60,000 nt of DNA, from NCBI RefSeq assembly GCF_001949145.1, contig NW_019091355.1, forward strand, positions 287,434 through 347,433, read 5' to 3'. The position numbers and the translations under genes were made by a program. Shown piece after piece: positions 26,100-37,192 of this stretch (the first letter of the stretch is position 1; every line of letters begins with the position of its first letter). Below the pieces are notes generated by a model. It saw nothing but the letters and a program-made list of their open reading frames with translations. It was not told the DNA's origin and searched no databases. The stretch is from Acanthaster planci (Eukaryota > Echinodermata > Asteroidea > Valvatida > Acanthasteridae).

Positions 26100-26144
26100 A
26101 GGACCTCAAGTGTTTTCCGTACAAGTAAGGCACTCTCGCCCAAG

Positions 26145-26205
26145 CAAAATTCAGAATTATTCAGGGCAAACTTCAGAATTATCCCGGGCAAACTTCAGAA
26201 TTAGG
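26145..26205. repeat. 22-bp tandem repeat, about 2.8 copies
   Basis: Unit CAAACTTCAGAATTATCCCG plus GG. Copy 1 is 26145-26166 with four differences, copy 2 is 26167-26188 and copy 3 is partial. It is followed by a short array of AGGCCTAG and GCAAGGC words to about 26276. Confidence 0.75.
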
Positions 26206-26619
26206 CCTAGTAGTGTAATTAAATGAAAGAAAAAACAGGCCTAGCAAGGCACAGGCCTAGCAAGGCCTAGGCCTACTCACATTTCCATTCTGTCCAAGGA
26301 CAGAATATTTCTGTTTCTTGTCTTCTTGCCTGCCATGATGTGGCCTTTCATGACCGTTGTTTTATCAGCAACGATGCAGCAACACCACCTTCATTTTCTA
26401 ATCAGACCAAAAATTACATGTCATTTGTTCGTGATTTGTTCGTGAATTCTGGCCTGAAATGAAAAGGCTCACAAGCAGACAAAGGCAAGCAACATCCGGA
26501 GGACCAAAAAGTTCCCTGGAGTATTTCAGAGACTGTGAGGAATCCCCAGGTGTTGCTAACGGCGTTCATTAATCAACAACCAACATAGATGCAATCGACC
26601 GGCATCAGGCATTCCCAGG

Positions 26620-27050
26620 CGGCTAAGTCCCCATTGCTTGGCTGAATCACGAACTCCGTTTGCAACGTTCGCTGCGCGCTGTGCGGACACCGGAGCGGCG
26701 TTGTAACTGCGGTTACCGTCAGAACGGCTGTAGAATTGTCCAAACCAGCCGTTTCCAACTCCAACGAAGCCCACAGTTAGCCACCTGGCAGGTACTCAGC
26801 GAAAATCATGGCCAATGAAATGTGGAAGTCACATGGGGAAAGAAAAAAAACAAAGTTTAACCCGGTCCGGTAACTCACACTTCGAAGTCAAGAAAGTACA
26901 CAAACCCAACACAAAATGGCGGATATGGAGTCGCGCGGGACCACAATGCAACGCGCGGTTGGCTGGGAGACACAAGTGCATGCAGGGCGCTGGCGCATGC
27001 GGCCGGCCGTGTACGTGTGCGCGTGCCATCGGGCCGGAAACGGAATGACT
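26620..27050. promoter_or_regulatory. CpG-rich promoter-like region with YY1, NRF1 and ETS sites
   Basis: CpG density rises sharply against the AT-rich flanks. Sites seen: AAAATGGCGG (YY1-type, 26913-26922), GCGCATGCGG (NRF1-type, 26993-27002) and CCGGAA (ETS-type, 27034-27039). This combination is typical of TATA-less housekeeping promoters in animals. The orientation of the YY1 motif favours plus-strand initiation, but a divergent minus-strand promoter for the unidentified gene to the left is equally possible. A short frame starts inside the YY1 motif (26916-27086). Confidence 0.55.
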
Positions 27051-27086
27051 TCTAAAAATTTATGTTGCAATTTTAGAGAACTGTAA
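26916..27086 (+). CDS. Possible 56-residue short ORF in the CpG promoter
   Basis: The ATG lies in a favourable context (A at -3, G at +4) inside the YY1 motif and begins MADMESRG, a typical N-terminus shape. The frame runs 57 codons including the stop. It could be a first coding exon cut short by a donor not recognised here, an upstream ORF of a longer transcript, or chance. No domain is visible. Confidence 0.2.
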   Translation: MADMESRGTTMQRAVGWETQVHAGRWRMRPAVYVCACHRAGNGMTSKNLCCNFREL

Positions 27087-27611
27087 AAACAAGCAAACAA
27101 ACAATTCCATGTACACAAAAAAATGAGGTACGTGTAAGGTAAGTTTCGCATTGGAAAATTTGTCAGTTATTGCGACCTGATGACTCCGTAGCGTGGTGCT
27201 GCCAGTGGCTTGAGTGGCGCTTCGCGCGCGCCGCCGCACCGTTCATGAGGGGAGGGGCAGGGAATGCAAGTTGCCCTCTCCCTGGATACCCTGTTTTACG
27301 ATTTGTTCTCTATAGTTTAACAGGAATTGAAAGTACAGGTACTATCACATCTGATCTTCGTCTTTCGAAATTTTTAACAGGTGAAAAAATTTAAGACAGT
27401 CATTTTTTTTTAATCAAATTCTAAATCCCCCTTGGCCCAAGACCTGGATAGCCTGCGCCACTGAGAGCAATATTAATATGAAAGTTGGAAGACTATTAAC
27501 CACACCGTCGTACGTTGTTTCAAAACCAATTCAAACAAAACTATGATTACAAATATTTTGTAAACACTTAGTTTTGGTGGTGTGAAACTATGAACAAGAG
27601 TTTGCTCTGAG

Positions 27612-28190
27612 GGGCCGTCCATAATTTTCATCATTTCATACAAAAAATAGACTTTTCACCACCCCTCCCCCCTAACACCAGCGGGCATGATGATGGATGG
27701 AGAGCTCCATTGGCCATACATTTAAGTATTGTGGTTAGCAGAATATAATTTTCAAATGAAAGATTTTTAAAACAACACATGCACTCTCTAAATTGCAAAG
27801 AGTGAAAATTCGCTCTATCCGAGTGAAAATTCACCTCGATTGAAATTAAGGACCAGACGAATTGGACTCTGGAGTGAAATTTCTTCACTCCAGAAGATTG
27901 AAATTTCACTCGAGCTTCCACTCGAAGGGGCTATTTTCAGCCTTTTTCAGTCTAAATTCAGAGTGATTTTTCACTCTAAAATGTCTTGTCCCTACATAAT
28001 TTCAATCTTTCAATACTAGTAGAGGATAGAACAGAACTTGGGTATAAGCGGTGCAGAGTTGCCTAGCAACATCCGCAAAATTACGTACGTTGACGGATCA
28101 TCATTTTTCACATTCAGGACTAGAGCGTACTGGAGGTCTTTAACACCTGCCCCGTACGGTTTTTGCGCCGGTGAAAATGATGGACGGCCC
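27612..28190. mobile_element. Miniature inverted-repeat transposable element (about 579 bp)
   Basis: The terminal inverted repeat GGGCCGTCCATAATTTTCA (27612-27630) matches the reverse complement of 28172-28190 at 18 of 19 positions. Inside, 27798-27985 contains several copies of a palindromic word of the GAGTGAAAATTCACTC type, in both full and half form. There is no transposase frame, so it is non-autonomous. The GGGGCCGTCCAT end sequence is of a kind I associate with DNA transposons in many animals; the superfamily is not assigned. Confidence 0.65.
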
Positions 28191-28778
28191 TAACATGCGC
28201 CCATTAATGCCTAGCGTTTTTAGTGTAGAATTTTATTCCTTTAAGAGAGTGAAGAAGCGAGTAGCGTAGCAGAGCGGGGTGCAGGGTGATTGTGGGGAAC
28301 GGGCAGCTTGTAAAAAACATACCTGGAGCCGGAGACGGGTTTAAAGTTATCGGCACGGCAACGGATAAGAAATGTAAAAACAGCCTGGGAGAAAAAGACG
28401 ATAAAAACAAGACAATCATTAAAAAAAAAATTTCCCTATCAACTTTGTTTTTATTGCGCTTTCATAGGCTAATTTTGTAATTTAAGCGGGCGGGGAAGCA
28501 AAACTCTAGTTGTGTGCCTGGGAAAAGTCAAAGTGTAACACCCAGCTCAGATGCATTTAGGTCGAGGTCTGCAAAACCAATGCAAATCACCGTTGAGGGC
28601 GCCCTTTAATTTTACAGTCATCCACAATGTCCTGCACGTACACATGTACATATGTACACGTAATCACACGTGTCGAAGTGAAGTTGCGCCGGTGTGGCGG
28701 GTCTTACACATGATCTTTGCTCCACAATAAGTGCTATCTGTGGGCCTGATCTGTTCGTCTTGTTAATCGTCAATAATT

Positions 28779-31740
28779 ATGGAACCATCACTTAGGAAAA
28801 GAGATCGATCCACTACGAAAACACAGCAGGAACAGGCGCAGTCCCTATCGAAGAAGTCGAGCCAAATTAAAGGCTTCCGTTTGAAGTATGTGATTTTCTT
28901 CCTTGGTGTGCTGTTCGGAGCGATATTCTTGGGAACTTACTTTCTACTCGGTGCAGTCGGTATTGGTCACGACACACTCAGCGACATTTTGTCATCGCAA
29001 GGTAGCTTTGTAAGAGGAGATGAATTAAGTCGTGGTAGAGATGAGTTAAATCGTGGAAAACCAGATGACCCAATTTCTGCAGATGTAAAACCTGTGCAAA
29101 AGCAGTCCAGTGCATTATCATTGCCCACAATTGTTTGGTGGACAGACAAGTTGTTCCCTCATTTTCAAGGTAAAAATACTGTTAAGATTGAATGCGAGCC
29201 AAGTCAGGGTGGACAGGGGACATGTCTTGTCACAACAGATAAAAGTGTTTTGTCTGACCCTCTAGCAAGGGGTGTGATGTTCTATGGGAGTGACTTTCGA
29301 GCCTATGAAGCCCCATTGCCACGGTTACCATGGCATGAGTGGGCCGTCATTCATGAAGAATCGCCATTGAACAACCAGATTTTTTCTCATGCTGTAATGA
29401 TGTCACAGTTCAATCACACATCAACATTTCGACGGGAGTCACACTATCCAATTACAACTCAACACATCAAATCACTTGATTACCTTACTGAACGTCAACC
29501 AGTTCCCATCAGCATGAAAAATAAACACCGGGAAACACTTGCTCCTATTGCATATATTCAGACACACTGTAACGTTCCTTCAGACCGAGACCGCTATGTA
29601 AAAGAGTTAATGAAATACATTGATGTTGATTCGTATGGGAAGTGTGTAAACAACAAAAAACTCCCAGAAAATCTGCAAGATCCTGTTGAATCAATGGATG
29701 CCAAGGAATTCTATGATTTCATCGCGAGGTACAAATTCCATTTAGCATTTGAAAATGGGATCTGCGAGGATTACATCACAGAAAAGTTGATCCGTCCATT
29801 TCATGTTGGATGTGTTCCAATCTACAGGGGGTCTCCATCCGTCAGAGATTGGATACCAGACAATCATTCCATCATTTTAGTGGATAATTTTCAATCGCCA
29901 AAGGAGCTTGCTGAGTTCATCAAACGTTTGGACAAGAACGATAAGGAATACCTGAAATATCTGGAATTTAAAAACAAAGGAATTAGCAATCAGTTATTAA
30001 GGTATTATTTCATACCAATTGTGTATTATATGAAGTAGTAAGATTGCAATTGTAACTTCCATAAGTGCTTCAAACTGTAGTAGAGTTGAAGTCCCAACAA
30101 AACTTATGTGGAACCAGTGAAAACATCTTGCTATAGTGGGTCCTTATTGAGTTTTGTTTTATTTAGTCATTGTTATTGAAAGGGAATTTCTACAAACCAT
30201 TTTATTCTTCTCTGAATGTAGCAATTTTACCTCCTTATAATTGAAACATAAAATGAACTTTACCAAAATGTGTACACTTCAGTGGGAGACTGAGATGCTG
30301 GTGACAGCATACATACCGGTCCATTTTCAAGGTTTTGCTCAGAACTATGTGGGCATGCTCAGAACAATGTGCACGTGCTCAGAACTAGGAAAAAGGACCG
30401 GTATGTTTGTCGCCACTGAGTCTCCTGTTGAGCAGCTCAGAGATAGAAAAGTCTAAGCCTATTAAAATATTTCCAAACTGTCTAAATATTGTAAGAAAAA
30501 TGCCATATTAAAATACCTTTATACTTTCTAATATATTTCACTCAAGTTCTCAGTCATCCCACCTTCAAAGTAGTCAACCCCCAATCTCTTTTTTTTTTTT
30601 GGAGGGGGGGTTGAATACATTGTATCTGTTTTATATAATACTGCAAAATACTTTTTTCATTCAGACATACTGTTGAACGACGGGTATGGGGCGTGAATGA
30701 CTGGCGCAAACCCAGCTTCATCAATGCCTTTGAGTGCTACCTCTGTGAACGCATCGTTGAGAGAGTTGAAGCAGAGAGGGCCCACGAGAGAGATCCATCC
30801 ATCCCCCTCCTTCCACCCAGGGTTGCTGACGGTAACCATGCGGGATGCCCAGAGCCTAGTGTTTCACTTGGTGACATGAGTGGAGTAGGTCGAGGAGAGG
30901 AGTGAGTAAACACATTAGAATTCAAACAATAATTTGTTGTGGAGGTGAATTCATTTGGGCCTGGACTCCCCTTAGTGACTTAGAGCTTATATAAATGCAT
31001 TCATGGACAGAATGCTATAGTACCCACTTATGTAGGGAAGGAAGGGAGGGGGGAGCAGATGGTAATATGCAGGAGAAAAGCTAAAAATGCTTTTAAAAAA
31101 TACTCCATTTGACAGCCACTGTGAGTAAGTGCTGCTGGGGCAGGCACACAAGTTGAGTTCAAGTTGATCAACTTTTTCTGCTTTAGCCAGGTGCACTTGG
31201 CAGTCTTTCCAGGGGCACAGAATCCCTGCTGTTCTGGCAACATTCCAGACATGTTTGAACTTGCTAACCCTCCAACTGCCATCATGTATGAACTTATCAA
31301 ATGTTCCTGCAGGAAATTCAGTACCAAATGACTGGAATGGAATGGTTCTTTACACATGTCAGCATGGAATATGCACCCCCCATTGAGTTGAAATTGTGCC
31401 TGACATCAGCCGTTATACACTGTATGCAGTGCATGCATTGCCTTCCTTAAATGGAAAGGACAGAGAAATTCTTCTTAGTTAAAATGGGTTCTGCATTACT
31501 ACAAGTAGGCTTGCCTTATGTGTACATTCCAAAACAGACTACATTTGAAAGGGATTTTGTCACCCAAAATATTTATTTGATATTATTGTTGACAGTATTC
31601 ATTTCTGGAAGGAAGACTACTGGAGTTCCAAGGATCAAGCTTTAGCGTTGAAGAGAATGAGTGAACAAGGAGCTACAGATTCCTCCAAACTCTTTGAAGA
31701 ATTGCAACGGATGTTTACGGAAGGAGCTCTCAGTAAATAA
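28779..31740 (+). CDS. FUT11-like: Alpha-1,3-fucosyltransferase of the FUT10/FUT11 (POFUT3/POFUT4) type, 3 exons
   Basis: I splice three exons, 28779-30001, 30665-30901 and 31596-31740. They join in frame across GT-AG introns (GTATTA and GTGAGT donors) to give 534 residues; human FUT10 and FUT11 are about 480-490. Seen: a basic N-terminus, one membrane anchor at about residues 37-60 (type II), a stem with an imperfect RG(x)DEL repeat near 79-93, then a GT10 domain. The GT10 signature FHLAFENGICEDYITEKL at 320-337 is followed by GCVPIYRG and DNFxSPxELAEFI. Exon 2 encodes the FUT10/11-specific tail with WGVND and the FECYLCE cysteine pair. Known: GT10 enzymes transfer fucose from GDP-fucose. 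FUT10 and FUT11 are ER enzymes recently reported to O-fucosylate EMI domains, hence the POFUT3/4 names. Inferred: the same role here, though FUT10 versus FUT11 is not resolved. If intron 1 is retained, the frame stops 12 codons later (419 residues), truncating the tail. The gene converges with the MARCH-like gene. Confidence 0.93.
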
Positions 31741-31858
31741 ATCTCGTCCTGATCCTCAGAGAGCCCACTAACTCCTCCAAGGTGCTGGAAATATTACAAT
31801 AATTGTTTTTGCAATCCATATCAATGTCACCTGTGCATTTACTGGTGCCATCTCAAGG

Positions 31859-32100
31859 TTAACCACTTGCTGCCGGGTGGTTTGAAAAGTGCAGTGCACA
31901 TAATCGGGACTTTTCTAAGATTTTCAGCTTCCAAATTCTTCATTTCAATTAATGGAAGTTTACATCCCCACAAATTATTGTCTGGTGGCCACTCTAGTCT
32001 GACAGACAAAATCTATTGACACCCAAGTGTTTCAGCCAGGCCTGCAGCCTTGTAAAAAAGAGCCCAGATTGTGCGGTGTTATATAACTTTCTTTTGTTCA
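31859..32100 (-). repeat. Dispersed repeat, copy A (matches 44286-44572)
   Basis: The reverse complement of this stretch aligns with 44286-44572 over most of its length. Shared blocks: AACACCGCACAATCTGGGCT, GCAGGCCTGGCTGAAACACT, TTGGGTGTCAATAGATTTTG and a terminal CACCCGGCAGCAAGTGGTTA. The copies are clearly diverged, with gaps. No coding capacity is seen. Confidence 0.7.
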
Positions 32101-32259
32101 CAAACTTGGCACAGTGGGCTGCTGTCCTCTTTTCAATAGGGGCCAGATTAGCTTGCAGTGGTGCCGTGTGGCTCATGGCTGCGGTGGTGGAGCGCTTTTG
32201 TCCCATTGCTGTCCTGTTTTTGGTCTTTCGTGCTGTTTGCTACTCTTGAGTATACTCAC

Positions 32260-32820
32260 ACTACATACCAGTTGATAGAGTTTCTTCTGATGATAATTTT
32301 AATCACTTTCTTCATGGCCTATCTAATGGGAATGAGCTGTCATTTGAATGCTCTTATTGTTTGTTTGTTTCTTATTTGTGTGTCCTCAGTCCCCCAGTAC
32401 ATGTACATGTTTGTTTACCTGGAAGTTCAGGTGTCTGTTTATTTTATGTTGTATTTGATGTTTGTTTATGTGTTTGTCTGCGGTTAATTGTTTGTCTTTG
32501 TTTCAATAGTCACTTCACCTGTGCTCCCCTGGGTTTTGATTCCCCTCCACTCCCACAACAACTTTTTTTTGGATCACTGTCATTCTCCCTTATAGTTTTT
32601 GTTTTGTCTTGTTTTTCCTGGTAATTGATTTATTTATGTGTGCTCTTTGTTTATTATACATGCACATACATATCCAGTTTTTATTATCTAGTGTTTTTGT
32701 TTAGCAAATATATGTCACAATTTAAATTACAGTGTTTTATTTTATTTGAGTTTATTTATGTCCATTCCTGTAATTGGTAGTATTTCTGCTGTTGGATGTG
32801 GCTAATAAATAAATCCGCTT
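32260..32820. other. T/G-rich low-complexity stretch
   Basis: A strongly T-rich plus strand with TTTGTTTG words ends in GGCTAATAAATAAATCC. Hydrophobic frames of 85-110 codons here are by-products of composition. It may be the 3' tail of a degraded retrotransposon, as the AATAAATAAAT end suggests. Confidence 0.4.
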
Positions 32821-33895
32821 GCTCTAAATGCCCCAAACCATGGTACACTGTTTCAAAACAAGGCAGGATTATCTCCACTGTTGAGAGTAAAAAAAGTCGG
32901 TAATGCCCAGCAGCCTGGTCTTTTGTTCCGAGTATGGTCTTTTGTTACAACGCCCAATTCCCTTTGTCCCATTTCGGGTTTCCTGGCTCCATGTATAAAG
33001 CCTACGTGCTCGAAAACGGGTCCTTGGCAGCAATTGGTTAACAACATATTTAAAGTAAGACCTTTTCTGATTTCCTTTGCTACAGTCAGCAATAATCCAT
33101 TTGTTTGTGGTAACTTAGCTGACAGCGAACTCCATTTCCAATAGACACATGTGTTGCTGTCAGCTAAGGTCAGATGTCAGCTATGGTCACAGCCAATTTT
33201 AATCAAGACTGCTTATCACCTGCAGCAGCCCTCACAGGTGACTGGGTAGGGCAAATTAATTCCAGCATGTGAAAAAAAATACATTGATCACAGCTGTTGA
33301 TGTGCAAAGCATTTTAGGGTATTTGTACACTCAGTGTACACGTGTCATGTGTACATGGAAGTTTTTCCTAATGAGTGCGCTACAAAACTTACAGCATGCA
33401 TTTACCCTTCCCGATGCCTTGTAAGGGTGGTGAGGGATGAGCAAATTAAGACTTGTTGAAACCTAGTTGTATAGGGCTAACGTCAAATATGTGTTAGTGG
33501 ATGGTGTTGAATAAGTTAAATCATAAGTTGAGTCCAGCCTAGAAGATTGACTATGTAAAATGACAGACTGCATGTTGAATGAATTTGAGTATTAATTAAT
33601 CCTGCGTATTTACGATAAGGTTGAAGCAGTGTAAGTTGTAGAATTTTATTTTAGAACAGGGTAAACCAAAGCAATTTAAACTGATTTCTGTGAATTTAAA
33701 AGAATTTTAAAGCTTTTTAACTTTACACTGTACAATTTTTAAATCAAGTGTGTGAAGAAAGGAAAAATGGCACCTGCCAATTGGAATAATTTAGATTCCA
33801 AAAATTGTCTACTGACGTTGCAATGTGCTTCCTGGAAACTAAAGGGAAAACAGTTTTAACCAAGTCAGAGAAAAGGAAATCAGGTTTACACTTAC

Positions 33896-34020
33896 TTAGG
33901 CTGTGTCCGAAATGGGCTTCCAGAGCTACGGCTAGGTCTATTGTCTGCGTGTCTCCACGCAATTCCAATGGAGCGAAGACCTAGACCTAGCTCTAGACAA
34001 GATATGCGGATGCAGCCTTA
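33896..34020. mobile_element. Short imperfect inverted-repeat element (125 bp)
   Basis: The left end TTAGGCTGTGTCCG pairs with the reverse complement of the right end (TAAGGCTGCATCCG). Further inside, CTAGGTCT blocks also occur in inverted positions. It is short, with no frame, consistent with a MITE. No clear target duplication was seen. Confidence 0.5.
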
Positions 34021-37000
34021 GCATTGTTGTTGAAGGCCAGCATGATTGTGTGTAGCGCCCTCTTGTTGTGGTAGAAGGCCAGTTTAACCATATTCATTAT
34101 ACATTGTCTCCTTTTAAATTGATTATACATGTACAACTGCAGTTTCCATCATTCTTATATTTGGCCACCCTCAATGATTGATTATCTTGCAATTAGCTGA
34201 CAGAATTTTTTTTGTTATGCTGAGTTTTAGTTTGAATCATTTTTCTGGAACCAGCAAGGGGAGGTGTATATTTAGAGGCAAATAAGGAAAAGTACATTCT
34301 TTGTCCATAATTTTAAATATTTGTACATTGTTCTTGCTAACTTGATTGGTAAGTTTCCCACTATTTTGAAGAACTGAAACTCAAACACCAGGGTATGTAG
34401 GAAATTTTCTAAAAGTATTAATTTCACTTGGCGTGTAGTCTTAAGGACCTTGGAATAATGCTGGTAGGGTTACAGATGTAATATGTAGAGCTTTATTAGT
34501 TGAAGAACAAACAAAAGAAACCACATGTATGTATTAAAACACACTGATCTGTATCTACATGTACTTCAGTTAAAAAGTTGAATATGTACATCTAGTTTGC
34601 CTTATTTGCATTTAAATGGAAGCCTTTGTGCTTCTGATATCAGTTTTGGATAAGAACCTTCGTGAAATTGTTTTTGTGCCAGTAAAAACCTTTTTCATTT
34701 GACTGAAGGGACAATGTGTCTTGCCTTAGTGCATCACTAAAAGTTTAGTACACTATTAAATGCTAAAATATTTTATCCTGAAGTCCCAAGATTTATTTTT
34801 ACTTAAAATTTACAAAGGCTTTTTTATTGTAAACAGGTGCGATGATGCAACAGTATTAAAGGTGCATATGGTATTGTTATCTTACATACACACGAGTCAG
34901 TGTGGTAATTTCATCAACCAGTATGGTATGGTGAGATTTGATGGAAAGAAATGTTGGGGGGTGCACAACATTTCCCCAAAGCGGTGTTTCCTGGGCCCAA
35001 TTTCAGTGCTGTTCAATGGCCAGATTTGCAGAGTGAAATTGGTCCCCATTTAAGGCTGGATGGGAAGGGGGGGAGGAAAAGTTCAGCGCTTGCTTGATCA
35101 CACTGATCAGACACATGGTATGTGTCACATTTTATACGCAACATGTAGATTCAGCTTGCCAGAGATACATCTTGCAGTACTCATTTTATTCAATGAACTG
35201 CAGGGGGGGAAAGGTTGCAATGGGTGAAATCATAAATAAGAAAAAACAACACTACATATTACTGCCGACAAATGTATGTGTAGATATGAGACTAACTATC
35301 CCTCAGCGTAAATTCACAAACACAACAAACATTTTCCATTCCACAGTTTAACCTTGGCAGTTCTTTATTTCTTGTTTTGCTTCATTTCAAATATATTAAA
35401 TCACTTTATTTTTCATTCACATGATCACTTTGCCAACAGTTAACATGATTGCACTATATCATACACTAAAAGTAAGAGTTGGTTTATTTCTTGTGGCTAT
35501 GAGAAGATTTAACGTAAATTCCTCCGAACAGAAAGGGTGAAATAAAGTTTTGAAATAGGTGCGCTTTCTGTGGTCATAAAATACTTTGATTGTCATTAAC
35601 ATTTCCCTGTGTAAATAGATGAAAACACAGAGACAACAGTACACAGTTTACATCCCTACTTGAGCATGGAGTTACAAGATGACAACTGTACAACAGAAAC
35701 ATACCATAACATCTTGACCCTACGGAATGGTACAATAAACGAGTACATGTACCAAAGTAAACAGAACTTTTGCTGGCACACATTACACTATTCCCATACA
35801 ACTCCAGCAGTGTCATGGCAGCTTGAAAACTATGCAATGTAATATATACATGTATATCAAGTGCAGAAAATGAAGACACATTTACAAGTAAATACATTAA
35901 ATACTGTACATTATATTTTTGAAATTCAAACTCTTTTCTTAGGAATCAACATTAAATGTTCAACTTATTACTTAATAGCATACTCTGTTCCTTTTTTCTA
36001 TTTTTATGCAAGGTTTAAGTACTCAGTAAGGCACTGCATGTAATGTTTACGAAACTGACAATAATGCAGAGATTCTGTGGGTCGGATGATAGGATGTTGT
36101 TACATAATTCAGCCAAGTATAGCTTAATTGATATACATGTACATGTAAGATACTAAATAAAAATCACTGCAACTGACAAATATTGCACCTGTAAATGGTC
36201 AGAAATAAATTTTGTAGCGATTACTTCAAATGTGACAATGTTCACTGATTGTTTAGTAAGAGAGGTGGTGGGTCGAGAAATTGTTGAAGCAACATGTATA
36301 CCCTCTTTACTTTCTGGTACGTGAAGGTAATAAATATATCTTTCTATTTCTCTAAACTCTGATGTATGATTTTGTTTTGCTTTCAAAATGTTCTAGCATA
36401 AATTCATAATGCTAGTATTTTTGGCATATTTGAAAAATGGACAAGATTTGCAGATTAAAAATTGAAAAACAAGAGGAATGGTGCTTTTTCACGATTTTTA
36501 TGGATATGATACATGTAGGTTTCTTCTTCACATGACAAAAAATATACTACAAATAACTTCACTGTGCAGTTTGATAATTGCCCAACTTAGAACTTGGAAT
36601 CAATATACATTGTACTGGTACAAATAAACACGCACACATGTGCATCGAGTGTCAACCACATGGCAGACTGATATTGGTACTTATTGACTAAATTTGAATC
36701 CTGCAATTTGCTTTTACTTATTTGAAAAAAATGGTCAAGTACGGTGTGTATCTGTATTAGTCTGGAACAAAGAAACATCTTCTGCAGCCAGCAACACTAA
36801 CAAAGCATTTCGTCACTTAAACTCACTCCCTAATGGCCAAAAATGGAGACCTTCAAATTTTGTGATTAACATATCAGTACTCCAGGTTTGATGAGAGAAC
36901 AATTTTGGCGAGATGTAAATTTAATGTTCCATGTGCACAGAGATAACATGCTTTCTTCTTTTTTTGGACACAAGCTGCTGCCAACATGTACTGCTCATAA

Positions 37001-37192
37001 AAAACCCAACCTGCTACAGGTATGCTTCAGAACCACTGCAACTTCATGTCTACCTTAAAGTTACAACACATGGCATTCTTGGTGTACATGTATGTGATTA
37101 CATTTTGTATATATACACATGCTTCTTGTATAATCTTCTACTTGAAGTAAGACCAGATACATGTACATGTACATGTAGATATCCAATATTTC

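Larger units (their letters stand above)
31741..37192. other. Convergent intergenic region between the fucosyltransferase and MARCH-like genes
   Basis: Holds the 3'UTRs of both genes (boundaries not determinable), dispersed repeat copy A, the T/G-rich stretch and the 125-bp MITE. No further coding region is supported. Confidence 0.6.

Noticed and set aside
25484-26204. Frames of 190-235 codons spanning the N run
   Set aside because: Entirely due to undetermined bases.
32158-32624. Hydrophobic frames resembling multi-span membrane proteins
   Set aside because: Produced by T-rich low-complexity sequence; no conserved motif.
34760-35053. 97-codon plus frame
   Set aside because: Located in the fucosyltransferase 3' flank; no motif or conservation signal visible.
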